A stretch of 64,000 nt of DNA from Paracoccus sulfuroxidans (GTDB lineage: Bacteria; Pseudomonadota; Alphaproteobacteria; Rhodobacterales; Rhodobacteraceae): assembly GCF_007830335.1 (NCBI RefSeq), contig NZ_VLKU01000003.1, forward strand, positions 1-64,000, in the 5' to 3' direction. Below the pieces are notes generated by a model. That model had not been told where the DNA came from. It saw only the letters and a list, made by a program, of their open reading frames with translations, and ran no database searches. Shown here piece after piece: positions 29,306-39,290 of the stretch. The position numbers were made by a program, and so were the translations under genes. How positions within the stretch are numbered: position 1 is the stretch's first letter; every line of letters begins with the position of its first letter.

Positions 29306-30166
29306 TCAGATCGCGGCCTTGCGCGCCTCTTCCAGATAGATCTCGCGCAGGCGGGTTGCGATGGGGCCGGGCGTGCCGCCACCCAGGCGCGCGCCGTCGA
29401 CCTCGACCACCGGGGTCACGAAGCCCGAGGCCGAGGTATAGAAGGCCTCGTCCGCGGCCTGTGCCTCGGCGACGGTGAAGCTGCGTTCCTCGACCGCCAT
29501 CTGCGCCTCGCGCGCATAGCGCAGGACCGCCGCGCGGGTGATGCCGTGCAGGATGTCCGAGCTAAGCTCGCGCGTGATGATCTTGCCGTCCTTGATGATA
29601 TAGACGTTGTTCGAGGTGCCCTCGGTCACGAAACCATCCTCGACCAGCCAGGCGTCGTCGACGCCACGGGCCTTGGCCTCCATCTTGGCGAGCGAGGGGA
29701 ACAGCAGCTGCACCGTCTTGATGTCGCGGCGGCGCCAGCGCTGATCCTCGACCGTGACGACGCGGATGCCCTTGGCCGCACCCGCATTGTCGGCAAGGCC
29801 CGGCTTCGACTGGGTGAACATCACCACGGTCGGCTGGGTGTCTTCGGGCGGGAAGGCGAAATCGCGGTCGCCGGGGTTGCCGCGCGTCACCTGCAGGTAC
29901 AGCAGACCGTCGGTGATGTCGTTGTCGCGCACAAGGCGGCGGTGCGCGTCCAGATATTCCTCATCGCTCAGCGGATTCTTCATCGACAGCTCGTTCAGCG
30001 AGCGCTTCAGCCGGGCCATATGCCCGTCGAAATCCAGCAACTTGCCGTCCAGAACGCTGACGACCTCATAGACCCCGTCGGCCATCAGGAAGCCACGGTC
30101 AAAGATCGAGACGCGGGCCTCGGTCTCGGGCAGGTAATTGCCATTCAGATAGACGGTGCGGGTCAT
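29306..30166 (-). CDS. dat: D-amino acid aminotransferase (class IV PLP enzyme)
   Basis: 286 residues, normal length. Class IV fold with VSIFDRGFLMADGVYE near the N terminus, the Schiff-base Lys in DIKTVQLL (about residue 149) and EGTSNNVYII, which binds the cofactor phosphate. It interconverts D-alanine and D-glutamate for the cell wall. A branched-chain aminotransferase or aminodeoxychorismate lyase role is less likely from the DAAT-like sequence. It faces the RTX gene across a shared terminator. Confidence 0.88.
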   Translation of the reverse strand: MTRTVYLNGNYLPETEARVSIFDRGFLMADGVYEVVSVLDGKLLDFDGHMARLKRSLNELSMKNPLSDEEYLDAHRRLVRDNDITDGLLYLQVTRGNPGDRDFAFPPEDTQPTVVMFTQSKPGLADNAGAAKGIRVVTVEDQRWRRRDIKTVQLLFPSLAKMEAKARGVDDAWLVEDGFVTEGTSNNVYIIKDGKIITRELSSDILHGITRAAVLRYAREAQMAVEERSFTVAEAQAADEAFYTSASGFVTPVVEVDGARLGGGTPGPIATRLREIYLEEARKAAI

Positions 30167-30438
30167 GCGTTCTCCTGTTCGCTAAGCGCGGGGGCGTCGC
30201 CGGAGGTCAAAGCGGCGTCGTGCCGTGCCACATGGGGCGTCCTGCGCCAGAAGGTTCGGGGCGTCAAGGATAAAGCATTCACCTGTGCCGCCAATCGCAT
30301 AGATGCCCGTCTGCGCCCTTTGGCCCAGCCCGCGGCCCCCGGGCGATGCCGCAGCTGCGGAACGGGGTTGCTGCAGGTGCAGCAATAATCTATCTGTCAG
30401 GCAGTCCAGATTGAAACATCATTCCACCGAGGTTTGCC
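30167..30438. other. Intergenic region between dat and malyl-CoA lyase
   Basis: Divergent promoter region of about 270 bases. I see no convincing hexamer pair and no gene. Confidence 0.4.
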
Positions 30439-31395
30439 ATGTCGTTCCGTTTGCAACCATCCGCTCCTGCCCGGCTGAACCGCTGCCAGTTGTTCGGCCC
30501 CGGCTCGCGCCCGGCTTTGTTCGAGAAGATGGCCAAGTCGGCGGCTGATGTGATCAACCTTGATCTGGAGGATTCGGTCGCGCCCGACGACAAGCCGCAG
30601 GCGCGCGCCAACATCATTCAGGCGATCGGCGATATCGACTGGGGCAACAAGACGCTGTCGGTCAGGATCAACGGTCTCGACACGCCGTTCTGGTACCGCG
30701 ATGTCGTCGACCTGCTGGAACAGGCGGGGGAACGGCTGGACCAGATCATGATCCCGAAGGTGGGCAATGCCTCGGACGTCTATGCCGTCGATGCGCTGGT
30801 CAGCGCGGTCGAGGCCGCCAAGGGCCGCAACAAGCGCATCAGCCTTGAGGTCATCATCGAGACCGCCGCCGGCATCGCCCATGTCGAAGAGATCGCGGCC
30901 TCCTCGCCCCGCCTGCAAGCGATGAGCCTGGGCGCGGCCGATTTCGCCGCCAGCATGGGCATGGCGACGACCGGCATCGGCGGCACGCAGGAAAATTACT
31001 ACATGGCCCATGAGGGGCAGAAGCACTGGTCCGACCCCTGGCATTGGGCGCAGGCGGCCATTGTCGCGGCCTGTCGCACGCATGGCGTCCTGCCGGTCGA
31101 CGGGCCGTTCGGCGATTTCAGCGATATCGAGGGCTTCCGCGCGCAGGCGCTGCGCTCGGCGACGCTGGGCATGGTCGGGAAATGGGCGATCCACCCTTCG
31201 CAGGTGGCGCTGGCCAATGAGGTCTTCTCACCCAGCGAAAAAGCGGTCAGCGAGGCCAAGGAAATTCTGGCTGCGATGGAGCAGGCTCAGCAAACAGGTG
31301 CCGGAGCGACGGTATACAAAGGTAGACTGGTTGACATCGCATCCATTCGTCAGGCACAAGTGATTGTGCGTCAGGCTGATTTGATCAAAGCCTAG
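30439..31395 (+). CDS. mcl1: L-malyl-CoA/beta-methylmalyl-CoA lyase
   Basis: 318 residues, the same length as characterised Rhodobacter Mcl1, with the CitE-type TIM barrel: NLDLEDSVAPDDK (Mg-binding Asp/Glu), SLEVIIETAAGI and SLGAADFAASMG. It cleaves beta-methylmalyl-CoA to glyoxylate and propionyl-CoA and condenses acetyl-CoA with glyoxylate, key steps of the ethylmalonyl-CoA pathway for acetate assimilation. It appears to be transcribed alone, ending in a strong hairpin. Confidence 0.93.
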   Translation: MSFRLQPSAPARLNRCQLFGPGSRPALFEKMAKSAADVINLDLEDSVAPDDKPQARANIIQAIGDIDWGNKTLSVRINGLDTPFWYRDVVDLLEQAGERLDQIMIPKVGNASDVYAVDALVSAVEAAKGRNKRISLEVIIETAAGIAHVEEIAASSPRLQAMSLGAADFAASMGMATTGIGGTQENYYMAHEGQKHWSDPWHWAQAAIVAACRTHGVLPVDGPFGDFSDIEGFRAQALRSATLGMVGKWAIHPSQVALANEVFSPSEKAVSEAKEILAAMEQAQQTGAGATVYKGRLVDIASIRQAQVIVRQADLIKA

Positions 31396-31413
31396 GCAGC
31401 TAACGAATACCTC

Positions 31414-31492
31414 GGCGGCCTCGCGGGGAGGCCTGGCCGCCATCAGAGGGAGGAGCGACAGGCCCTGCGCCCGCGCAGGGCCTGTTCTATTG
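31414..31492 (+). terminator. Terminator after malyl-CoA lyase
   Basis: Two stems: GGCGGCC/GGCCGCC (31414-31441) and the stronger CAGGCCCTGCGC/GCGCAGGGCCTG (31459-31484, 12 bp), followed by TTCTATT. Confidence 0.65.
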
Positions 31493-31527
31493 CGGGAAGC
31501 GCCATCCTTCAGGCGCGGTCCGCGACT

Positions 31528-31875
31528 TTAGAAATCGAACAGATCCGACAGGAACGATTCGCGCTTGCGCGGGCGACGCCCGTCACGGCGGTCGTCGTCA
31601 TAGTCATCATCGCGGTAATCGCGGCGGTCACGGCGATCGTAACGCTCTTCGCGGTCGTCGCGACGCTCGGGGCGCTGCTGCGGCTGGGCATATTGCTGCT
31701 GTGCGGGGGCGGGCTGTTGCAGCGGCACCGGCTGGGCGGCTGGGGTCGAGCGCTCGACGATCTTGTCAAGCTCGCCCCGGTCCAGCCATACGCCGCGACA
31801 TTTGGGGCAATAGTCGATTTCGATCCCGTTTCGATCGCTCATCACAAGGGTCTCGCCGTCCACAGGGCACTGCAT
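31528..31875 (-). CDS. Zinc-ribbon (TFIIB-type) protein with Arg/Asp-rich tail
   Basis: 115 residues. Residues 1-40 form a zinc ribbon, CPVDGETL then YCPKCRGVWLDRGELDKI, matching the small zf-TFIIB family. A Gln/Pro segment and a highly charged RDDREERYDRRDRR-type region follow, ending ESFLSDLFDF. Function is unknown in the family. ATG 31875 is preferred over an upstream start because the zinc ribbon begins there. Confidence 0.85.
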   Translation of the reverse strand: MQCPVDGETLVMSDRNGIEIDYCPKCRGVWLDRGELDKIVERSTPAAQPVPLQQPAPAQQQYAQPQQRPERRDDREERYDRRDRRDYRDDDYDDDRRDGRRPRKRESFLSDLFDF

Positions 31876-31909
31876 GCCTGATCCTTTTCGTTTTGTTTCA
31901 AACACCGAA

Positions 31910-33538
31910 CTAGGAAGTGGCGGGCCCGATCCCAAGGGGCGATGAACTGTCCGTGATCTGATCGGGCAACCAATCGGCGGGGATCTGCGGAGTGGCCTCG
32001 ATCAGGCGGCGCGTGGTCGGGTGGCGGGGCGTGGCCATCACGACCGAGGTGAGGCCGCTTTCGACGACTTTTCCCTTGTCCATGATCAGCACGCGGTCGG
32101 TGATCTGGCGCACGACCGACAGGTCATGGCTGATGAACAGATAGGCCAGCCCGTGATCCTTGCGTAGCCGCGCCAGCAGGTCCAGCACCTGTGCGCGCAC
32201 CCGCACGTCCAGCGCGCTGACGGCCTCATCCAGCACGATCAGGCGGGGGCGGATGATCAGCGCGCGGGCGATGGCGATGCGCTGGCGCTGCCCGCCCGAG
32301 AATTCGTGGATGTAGCGCCGCATGGCGTGCGGATCGATGCCGACCTCGGCCAGCGCCTCGGCCACGCGCTCGCGCCAGTTGCGGGGGCGGCCGGTCAGGT
32401 GGAAGGGCTCGGCCACCAGCCGCTCGACCCGCCAGCGCGGATCGAAGCTGCCGAACGGGTCCTGAAAGACGACCTGCATCCGCGCCCGCATTTCGGCAGG
32501 CATGGCGCGGCCCGCCCGCACCTCGGCCCCGTCCAGAAGGACGCGGCCCTGCTGCAGGGGTTCGAGGCCCAGAACGGCGCGGGTCAGCGTCGATTTCCCG
32601 CAACCGGATTCGCCGATCAGTCCGACGGATTCGCCCTCGGCGATGGTCAGGCTGACGCCATCGACGGCGCGCAGCACCGGATGCGGTTGCAAGGGCGCGG
32701 GCCGGGGCAGGGTGTATTCCCGCACCGCGTCCTGCACCTGCAGCAGCGGTGCGGTTGCCTGATGGTCGACCTGCGGCGGCTGGTGGCGCGAGGCCGCGAA
32801 CAGCTGGCGCGTATAGGGATGGCTTTGGCGCTGGAACAGCGTGCGCGCCGGGGCGGCCTCGACAATGCGGCCCTCCTGCATGACGGCGACCTGATCGGCG
32901 ACGCCCGCGACTACCGCCAGATCATGGGTGATCAGCAACAGCGCCATGCCCTCATCCCGGACAAGGCCCACCAGCAGGTCCAGAATGCGCGCCTGCGTGG
33001 TCACGTCCAGCGCCGTCGTCGGCTCATCCGCGATCAGCAGGTCGGGGCGTTGGGCAATGGCGATGGCAATGGCGACGCGCTGACGCTGCCCGCCCGAAAG
33101 CTCATGCGGGTAAAGCGTCAGCGGAAAGCGCGGCGCCGCCAGCCCGACGCGGTCAAGACGGTCGCGCGCGGCCTCCAAGGCCTTCTCGCGCGGCATGTCC
33201 TGCCGCAGGATCAGCGCCTCGGCCACCTGATCGCCAATGGTCATCAGCGGGTTCAGCGCGCTCATCGGCTCTTGAAAGATCATGCCGATGCGCTGGCCAC
33301 GAATGGCGCAATACTCGACTTCGGGCAGGTCGGTCAGGTTGTGGCCATCAAGTTCGATCTGCCCCGAGAGCGCCGCCCCACGCGGCAGAAGCCCCATGAT
33401 CGCCAGTGCCGTCATCGACTTGCCCGAGCCGCTTTCGCCGACAAGCCCGGTCACCTGACCGGGGGCCAGTTCCAGATCGACGTCATGCAGCACGGCGCGC
33501 CCGTGAATGCTGACAGAGAGGTCACTGATCCGGATCAT
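31910..33538 (-). CDS. Oligopeptide/dipeptide ABC transporter, fused double ATPase
   Basis: 542 residues with two complete nucleotide-binding domains in one chain, corresponding to DppD and DppF. First: Walker A GESGSGKS, signature [10 protein letters not shown], Walker [13 protein letters not shown]. Second: [31 protein letters not shown] (Ala-Val instead of Pro-Thr). It energises peptide import through the two permeases just upstream; its ATG overlaps the permease stop (ATGA). Confidence 0.92.
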   Translation of the reverse strand: MIRISDLSVSIHGRAVLHDVDLELAPGQVTGLVGESGSGKSMTALAIMGLLPRGAALSGQIELDGHNLTDLPEVEYCAIRGQRIGMIFQEPMSALNPLMTIGDQVAEALILRQDMPREKALEAARDRLDRVGLAAPRFPLTLYPHELSGGQRQRVAIAIAIAQRPDLLIADEPTTALDVTTQARILDLLVGLVRDEGMALLLITHDLAVVAGVADQVAVMQEGRIVEAAPARTLFQRQSHPYTRQLFAASRHQPPQVDHQATAPLLQVQDAVREYTLPRPAPLQPHPVLRAVDGVSLTIAEGESVGLIGESGCGKSTLTRAVLGLEPLQQGRVLLDGAEVRAGRAMPAEMRARMQVVFQDPFGSFDPRWRVERLVAEPFHLTGRPRNWRERVAEALAEVGIDPHAMRRYIHEFSGGQRQRIAIARALIIRPRLIVLDEAVSALDVRVRAQVLDLLARLRKDHGLAYLFISHDLSVVRQITDRVLIMDKGKVVESGLTSVVMATPRHPTTRRLIEATPQIPADWLPDQITDSSSPLGIGPATS

Positions 33539-34347
33539 CGCCCCTCGCGCAGTCGCGGGTCCAGCGCGTCGCGCAAGCCGTCGCCCAGAAGGTTCAGCCC
33601 CAGCACCGTGATGATGATAGCAAGGCCCGGAATGATCGCCACATGCGGGGCCAGCGTGACCATGGTCTGCGCCTCGGCCAGCATGCGGCCCCAGCTGGGC
33701 GTGGGGGGCTGCGCGCCAAGGCCCACGTAGCTGAGCCCCGCCTCCGCCAGAATCCCCAGCGAGAACTGGATGGTGCCCTGCACGATCAGCAGGTTCGCGA
33801 TATTGGGCAGGATATGTTCGACGCTGATGCGGGTCGCGCGCTTTCCGGCGACCTCGGCCGCACGGATATAGTCCAGCGTCCAAAGCGGCATCGCGCCTGC
33901 GCGTGTGACGCGGGCGAAGACCGGGATGTTGAAGATGCCGATGGCGATGATCGCGTTGACGGCGGAAGGCCCAAGTGCGGCGGTGATCAGGATGGCGATG
34001 ACGAGGCTCGGGAAGGCAAAGACCAGATCATTGCCGCGCATGATGATCTCATCCAGCCAGCTGCCGCGATTGGCGGCGGCGATCAGGCCCAGCGGCACGC
34101 CGATGCCCATGCCGATGCCGACGGCCACCACGGCCACGGCGATCGAGGTGCGCGCGCCCACCATGATCATCGACAGGATGTCGCGGCCAAAATGGTCCGT
34201 GCCCAGCCAATGCGCAGCCGAGGGCGGCTTCAGCTTGTCGGCAATCGCCATCTGCGTCACGTCATAGGGGGTCCAGACCCAGGACAGCGCCGCCGCGATC
34301 AGCGCCAGCCCTGCCAGCGTCGCGCCAAGGATCAGCGACCACCTCAT
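33535..34347 (-). CDS. Oligopeptide ABC transporter permease, DppC type
   Basis: 270 residues with about six membrane helices, the LGTDHFGRDILSMIMVGARTS motif of DppC/OppC and the EAA-like loop AAEVAGKRATRISVEHILPN. Inner-membrane partner of the DppB-type permease. ATGA overlaps with both neighbours. Confidence 0.92.
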   Translation of the reverse strand: MRWSLILGATLAGLALIAAALSWVWTPYDVTQMAIADKLKPPSAAHWLGTDHFGRDILSMIMVGARTSIAVAVVAVGIGMGIGVPLGLIAAANRGSWLDEIIMRGNDLVFAFPSLVIAILITAALGPSAVNAIIAIGIFNIPVFARVTRAGAMPLWTLDYIRAAEVAGKRATRISVEHILPNIANLLIVQGTIQFSLGILAEAGLSYVGLGAQPPTPSWGRMLAEAQTMVTLAPHVAIIPGLAIIITVLGLNLLGDGLRDALDPRLREGR

Positions 34348-35285
34348 CTGCGCCGCAGCCTCGGGTCGACCAGCGCATAGGCCAGATCGACCAGAAAGGT
34401 GATCAGGATGACGGCGGCGACCAGCACCAGCACCGCCGATTGCACGACGATCAGATCGCGTTGGGTGATCGCCTGAAAGATCAGCCGGCCGATGCCTGGC
34501 AGGAAGAACACGTTCTCGATGATGATCGCGCCGGCCAGCAGAAAGGAAAACTGCATCCCCATGATGGTCAGGACCGGGATCATCGCATTGCGCAGCGCGT
34601 GGCGGCGCAGTGCCTGCCCCTGCGTCAGGCCCTTGGCGCGGGCGGTGCGGATATAGTCCTGATCCAGCGTCTCGATCAGGGCCGAGCGCAGGACGCGCGC
34701 CAGAATCGCGGCCTGCGGCAGCGCGAGCGCGATGGCGGGCAGAAGCAGCGATTTCAGCGCGGCGGCAGGGTGCGACCAGCCCGGAAATCCGCCCGCCGGA
34801 AACCAGCGCAGGCGCGCAGCGAAGACCAGCACCAGAAGCATCGCGAACCAGAAGTTCGGCAGCGAGATCCCGATCTGCGTCACGCCCATCACCGCCGTGT
34901 CGCTGGCCTTGCCCCGGTTCGCGGCGGCATGGATACCGATGGGGAAGGCCACCAGAATCGCCAGCATCAGCGACATCAGCGCCAGAGGTAGCGAGACCTG
35001 CATCCGGTCCAGCATGATCTGCGAAATCGGGGTCTTGTAGGTGAAGCTGTGCCCCAGATCACCTTGCAGGATGCCCCCCAGCCAATGCAGGTAGCGGACC
35101 GGCAGGGGCAGATCCAGACCAAGCTGCTGGCGCAGGGCGGCGATGGTGTCGGGCTGCGCGCCGGTGCCCAGCATGAAGGTTGCGGGATCGCCCGGCACCA
35201 GCTCGACCACCAGAAAAATCAAAAGCGAGGCCACCAGCAAGCTGAGGCCAAGCGAGATCAACTGGCGAAGGGCATAGCGCAGCAT
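34344..35285 (-). CDS. Oligopeptide ABC transporter permease, DppB type
   Basis: 313 residues. N-terminal MLRYALRQLISLGLSLLVAS helix and VELVPGDPATFMLG motif are typical of DppB/OppB; the ATPase-contact loop is YIRTARAKGLTQGQALRRHALRN. First gene of this three-gene operon. No binding protein is adjacent; the likely one is at 41745-43217. Confidence 0.92.
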   Translation of the reverse strand: MLRYALRQLISLGLSLLVASLLIFLVVELVPGDPATFMLGTGAQPDTIAALRQQLGLDLPLPVRYLHWLGGILQGDLGHSFTYKTPISQIMLDRMQVSLPLALMSLMLAILVAFPIGIHAAANRGKASDTAVMGVTQIGISLPNFWFAMLLVLVFAARLRWFPAGGFPGWSHPAAALKSLLLPAIALALPQAAILARVLRSALIETLDQDYIRTARAKGLTQGQALRRHALRNAMIPVLTIMGMQFSFLLAGAIIIENVFFLPGIGRLIFQAITQRDLIVVQSAVLVLVAAVILITFLVDLAYALVDPRLRRR

Positions 35286-35382
35286 GGGGTGACGCTAAAT
35301 CCTGCAAGGGGCACGGTAAACCCCTGTTCCCGAGGCGCGTTTCCCGCGCAGGGCAGGACGCCGCGTCGCCGTGGCATTCGCG

Positions 35383-37011
35383 TCACGGCACTTCCAGCTT
35401 GCCCAGCAGCGGCAGGTCGTCCGAGACGCTGATCGAGTGGCGCTCGATCAGGCGGTGGACCTGCGGGTCGCCCTCGCCCTTGTGCAGCGCGCGCAGGGCG
35501 TCGGTGACCGGCGTGTCGGATTTGGTCCGGCGAAGGTTGTGGCGGATATATTCGTCCCATGTGGCGATGTGATAGCTTTCCGACCAGCGCTCGGGCCGCT
35601 CGAGATCGCGCAGAAGTGCCCAGCCGCGTGCGCCGTCGCGGCGTCGGCTGGCGCGGCGCTCCAGCATCAGTTCAAGGAACTCGGGGACGTCCTTCTGGTC
35701 GATCAGATAGTCGATGACGATCATGATGGGGCCGGAACGCCCGCGCACGGCCAGTTTCAGCGAGGGCTCGCGGAAGCGGTTTGCGGGGTCCAGATCCAGC
35801 GTGCCGAATTCCGGCACGCGCAGCCAATGGCCCAGAATCGCGCCCAGAATCAGCGGGACGGCGGCGCAGGCCAGCGCCGTATCGGTGTCGAAATGCGACG
35901 CGACCGAGCCCCAGACCCAGGACCCAAGCGCCATCCCGCCAAAGGTTGCCGTCTGATAGATGGCCAGCGCCCGGGCCACGACCCAGCGGGGTGTCGAAAG
36001 CTGCATGCTTACGTTGAACAGCGATAGCGCCAGTACCCAGCTGGCCCCGGCAGGCAGCATGGCCAGCGCATGCAGCCAGATCGCATCGGTATAGGCCAGA
36101 ATCAGGACCGGGACGGCGAAGCCCACGAAGGCCAGCCGGACGATGTTTTCATTGTCCATCCGGTCGCGGATGCGCGGGTTGATGATCGCGCCGGAGATCG
36201 CGCCCAGCCCGTAACAACCCAGCAGCAGGCCAAACAGCAGCGACCCGCCCTCGGCATGGGATTTCGCGACCAGCGGCAGCAGCGCCAGAATCGAGATGGC
36301 GGAAAAGCCGAAGAGCGCCCCCCGTGCCAGCACACGCGTCAGGTTGGGCGAGAGCGCCACATAGCGTAGCCCGGCGCCGATGGCCGCCAGCAGCGGCTCG
36401 CGCGCGGTGGTGCGCTTCACGGGCGCGGGCTGCCAGCGCGTCAGCGCCGCCAGCAGCGGCAGATAGCTGAAGGCGTTGACCGCGAAGGCCGCAGCCGCGC
36501 CCCATGCGGCGGTGATGATGCCGCCGACCGCAGGGCCCACGCTGCGCATCATGTTGAAGCCGACCGAGTTCAGCGTCACCGCATCCGGCAGGTCCTCGCG
36601 AGGGACCAGATCGCCCATGCTGGCCTGCCACGGCGGGTTATAGATGGCCTGCCCGACGCCGATCAGGAAGGTCAGCGACAGCAGCAGAAGCGGCGTCATC
36701 GCCCCCTGCCAGGTCAGCACCGCCAGCAGGACCGAGACCAGCGCCATGAAGATCTGCGCCGCCAGCAGCAGCTTGCGCCGGTCGAACAGATCCGCCAGCG
36801 CCCCCGAAAGCAGCGCGAACAGCATGATCGGCAGCGTGTTCGAGGCCTGCACCAAAGCGATCAGCGTGGGTGAGTCGGTCAGCTGCGTCATCATCCACGC
36901 CGCGCCCACCGCCTGCACCAATCCGCCGAAGTTCGAAATCAGCGTGGCCGACCAAAGAAGACGGAAGTCCTTGTGGCGAAAGGGGGCGAACGGGCTTTTG
37001 CGCTTTGTCAC
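35383..37011 (-). CDS. MFS transporter with C-terminal soluble domain
   Basis: 542 residues. The first ~400 form an MFS_3/EntS-like exporter with about 12 helices (FRLLWSATLISNFGGLVQAVGAAWMM; LSGALADLFDRRKLLL is the loop 2-3 motif). A ~130-residue soluble C terminus follows (PIMIVIDYLIDQKDVPEFLELM...), resembling an ABM-type alpha/beta domain found in this subgroup. Substrate is unknown. The gene stands alone. Confidence 0.82.
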   Translation of the reverse strand: MTKRKSPFAPFRHKDFRLLWSATLISNFGGLVQAVGAAWMMTQLTDSPTLIALVQASNTLPIMLFALLSGALADLFDRRKLLLAAQIFMALVSVLLAVLTWQGAMTPLLLLSLTFLIGVGQAIYNPPWQASMGDLVPREDLPDAVTLNSVGFNMMRSVGPAVGGIITAAWGAAAAFAVNAFSYLPLLAALTRWQPAPVKRTTAREPLLAAIGAGLRYVALSPNLTRVLARGALFGFSAISILALLPLVAKSHAEGGSLLFGLLLGCYGLGAISGAIINPRIRDRMDNENIVRLAFVGFAVPVLILAYTDAIWLHALAMLPAGASWVLALSLFNVSMQLSTPRWVVARALAIYQTATFGGMALGSWVWGSVASHFDTDTALACAAVPLILGAILGHWLRVPEFGTLDLDPANRFREPSLKLAVRGRSGPIMIVIDYLIDQKDVPEFLELMLERRASRRRDGARGWALLRDLERPERWSESYHIATWDEYIRHNLRRTKSDTPVTDALRALHKGEGDPQVHRLIERHSISVSDDLPLLGKLEVP

Positions 37012-37285
37012 GGCTTCGCGGCGGTTGGAAAGGCGGGCAGGGCAAGCTTAGGCGGGGGCGACAAAAGTGGCAATCGCCATGATCCGGATGCCGGAAGTGC
37101 CCGGTTCTCTCCCGGATAGCATAGATACGTCCCGATATTTTCCAGTATGATCGAAGAATATATCTTATGTCTGCCATGTCATCGCTGAATCGTGCGTCAG
37201 TACAGTGCCGCAGCCTCAACTTCGGGAATTCATTTCCCTGACTTCGGCTATTTTATGGTCAAGCTTCTAGGGAAGGGCGCAAGGC
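37012..37285. other. Divergent intergenic region before dadA
   Basis: About 270 bases, AT-rich toward dadA (CGATATTTTCCAGTATG, TATTTTATGG). Probably carries the dadA promoter and regulator sites, but no pair of hexamers with good spacing is seen. Confidence 0.4.
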
Positions 37286-38590
37286 ATGAAGATTATCGTT
37301 ATGGGCGCAGGGGTTATCGGTGTCACCTCGGCATGGTATCTGGCCAAGGCCGGCCATGACGTGACCGTGATCGACCGCCAGGACGGCCCCGCGCTTGAGA
37401 CCAGCTTCGCCAACGCCGGAGAGATCTCGCCGGGCTATTCCTCGCCCTGGGCCGCGCCCGGCATTCCGATGAAGGCCATCAAATGGATGTTCCAGCGCCA
37501 TGCGCCGCTGGTCCTGCAGCCGCGCCTTGACTGGACCCGCATCAAATGGATGGGGCAGATGCTGGGCAACTGCACCTCGTCCGCCTATGCGGTCAACAAA
37601 AGCCGGATGGTGCGGATCGCCGAATACAGCCGCGACTGCCTTTCCGAGCTGCGCGACGAAACCGGCATCAAATACGACGAACGCACGCAGGGCACGCTGC
37701 AGCTGTTCCGCAAGCAGGAGCAGGTCGAGGCGGCGGGCAAGGACATCGAGGTGCTGCGCGCCGATGGCGTCCCCTTCGAGGTTCTGGACCGCGCCGCCTG
37801 CATCGCAGCCGAGCCGGGGCTGGCGAATTCCGCCGGTCTGATCGCCGGTGGCCTGCGCCTGCCGGGCGATGAGACGGGCGATTGCTTCATGTTCACCAAC
37901 CGTCTGGCCGAGATGGCCACGGCTCTGGGTGTCAAGTTCCGCTGGGGCGTCTCGATCGACGGGATCGAGACCGAGGGCGGCAAGATCTCGGCCGTGCGCA
38001 CCAATCAGGGCCGTATGACCGCCGACAATTACGTGCTGGCTCTGGGTCCGCACTCGCCGCAGCTGGTCCGCCATCTGGGCCTGAAGCTGCCGATCTATCC
38101 GCTGAAGGGCTATTCGCTGACCATTCCGATCGAGAATGAGGCAAGCGCGCCGGTCTCGACCGTCATGGATGAGACCTACAAGGTGGCGATCACCCGTCTG
38201 GGCGACCGCATCCGCGTGGGTGGTCTGGCCGAGATCGCCGGGTTCGACCTGAGCCTGAACGACCGCCGCCGCGCGACGCTGGCCATGTCGGTGAACGATC
38301 TGTTCCGTGGCGCGGGCGATACGGCGAAGGCGCAATTCTGGTGCGGCCTGCGTCCGATGACGCCCGATGGCACGCCGATTGTCGGCGCGACGCCGATCCC
38401 GAACCTGTATCTGAACACCGGGCACGGCACGCTGGGCTGGACGATGTCGGCGGGCTCGGGTCAGGTGCTGGCCGATCTGATGTCGGGCAAGACCCCGGCG
38501 ATCAAATCGGACGATCTGGGCTATGCGCGCTATATGCGGAATGCTGCGAAAGCCCGTGGCGCCCGCAGCGCGGCCCCCGCCCACGCCTGA
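37286..38590 (+). CDS. dadA: D-amino acid dehydrogenase (FAD)
   Basis: 434 residues. FAD-binding [25 protein letters not shown] at the N terminus, then [20 protein letters not shown], a strongly conserved DadA block, and C-terminal [15 protein letters not shown]. It oxidises D-amino acids such as D-alanine to keto acids, feeding electrons to the respiratory chain at the inner membrane. AGGGAAGGGCGCAAGGC precedes the ATG. Confidence 0.94.
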   Translation: MKIIVMGAGVIGVTSAWYLAKAGHDVTVIDRQDGPALETSFANAGEISPGYSSPWAAPGIPMKAIKWMFQRHAPLVLQPRLDWTRIKWMGQMLGNCTSSAYAVNKSRMVRIAEYSRDCLSELRDETGIKYDERTQGTLQLFRKQEQVEAAGKDIEVLRADGVPFEVLDRAACIAAEPGLANSAGLIAGGLRLPGDETGDCFMFTNRLAEMATALGVKFRWGVSIDGIETEGGKISAVRTNQGRMTADNYVLALGPHSPQLVRHLGLKLPIYPLKGYSLTIPIENEASAPVSTVMDETYKVAITRLGDRIRVGGLAEIAGFDLSLNDRRRATLAMSVNDLFRGAGDTAKAQFWCGLRPMTPDGTPIVGATPIPNLYLNTGHGTLGWTMSAGSGQVLADLMSGKTPAIKSDDLGYARYMRNAAKARGARSAAPAHA

Positions 38591-38613
38591 TCGCGATTGC
38601 CGAAACTGATGCG

Positions 38614-38639
38614 AAAGGGGCCCGAGGGGCCCCTTTTTT
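38614..38639 (+). terminator. Terminator after dadA
   Basis: AAAGGGGCCC, loop GAG, GGGCCCCTTT followed by TTT; 10-bp stem. Confidence 0.8.
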
Positions 38640-38738
38640 GCGTCTCGGGTCGGGGACCCGGAACGAATAAGCCCTGTCCGGTGGCACCGGGCAGGGCGGG
38701 ACTTCATCTTGCGGGCATCGCAATGGGCGCCCGGATCG

Positions 38739-38999
38739 TCAGGCGCGACTGACCAGACTGAGGATGACCAGAAGGATCACGGCGCCAATCGTCGCATAGA
38801 TGATCGAGCCCACGATGGAGCCTTCCGCACCAATGACCAGACCGACAGCGGGTAGCAGGAAACTGGCGATAAAGGCGCCGATGATCCCGACGACGATGTT
38901 TACCACAAGCCCCTGGCCGTGCCCCTTGACGATAAGCCCGGCCAACCAGCCAGCGATCGCACCGATCACCAGCGTGACAAGAAGAGCGGTAGCGGTCAT
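38739..38999 (-). CDS. GlsB/YeaQ/YmgE-family small membrane stress protein
   Basis: 86 residues with three hydrophobic helices rich in Gly (GAIAGWLAGLIVKGHGQG, NIVVGIIGAFIASFLLP, GSIIYATIGAVILLVIL), the pattern of transglycosylase-associated proteins. They are small inner-membrane proteins often induced by stress; the molecular role is not established. AAGGAGAATACGC precedes the ATG. A candidate ECF-type promoter lies about 55 bases upstream. Confidence 0.9.
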   Translation of the reverse strand: MTATALLVTLVIGAIAGWLAGLIVKGHGQGLVVNIVVGIIGAFIASFLLPAVGLVIGAEGSIVGSIIYATIGAVILLVILSLVSRA

Positions 39000-39053
39000 G
39001 CGTATTCTCCTTAGGTTGCAGATACTGATCGGCGGGAATTTGCCGGTCCGAGA

Positions 39054-39081
39054 GAAAACACACAGGCGTCATCTTGGTTCC
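39054..39081 (-). promoter_or_regulatory. Candidate ECF-sigma promoter of the GlsB-like gene
   Basis: Bottom strand GGAAC (39081-39077), 17 bases, GTTTTC (39059-39054). This is close to the GGAAC-N16/17-cGTT pattern of alphaproteobacterial general-stress (EcfG-type) promoters. The predicted leader is about 50 nt. Confidence 0.35.
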
Positions 39082-39290
39082 GTGATGCATGATGCTTCGA
39101 ACCTGTTAGCAACAGTTTAGTAACGATTTCTCCAGCGTGGCGGTCGCAGGCTTGACCTGATCCATGCACCCTTGCCACTAGTGATCGATACGAATCGTGG
39201 CCGCAGGCTGCTCCTGCCCGGCTGTGATTTATCTGTTTTGCTGCCAGGGTCGCATCCCTAGCGATGCACCACATACGAAGGATCTTAACG

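Noticed and set aside
32306-33730. Top-strand 474-codon frame opposite the double ATPase gene
   Set aside because: Bottom strand has full ABC ATPase motifs twice; the top-strand frame has none.
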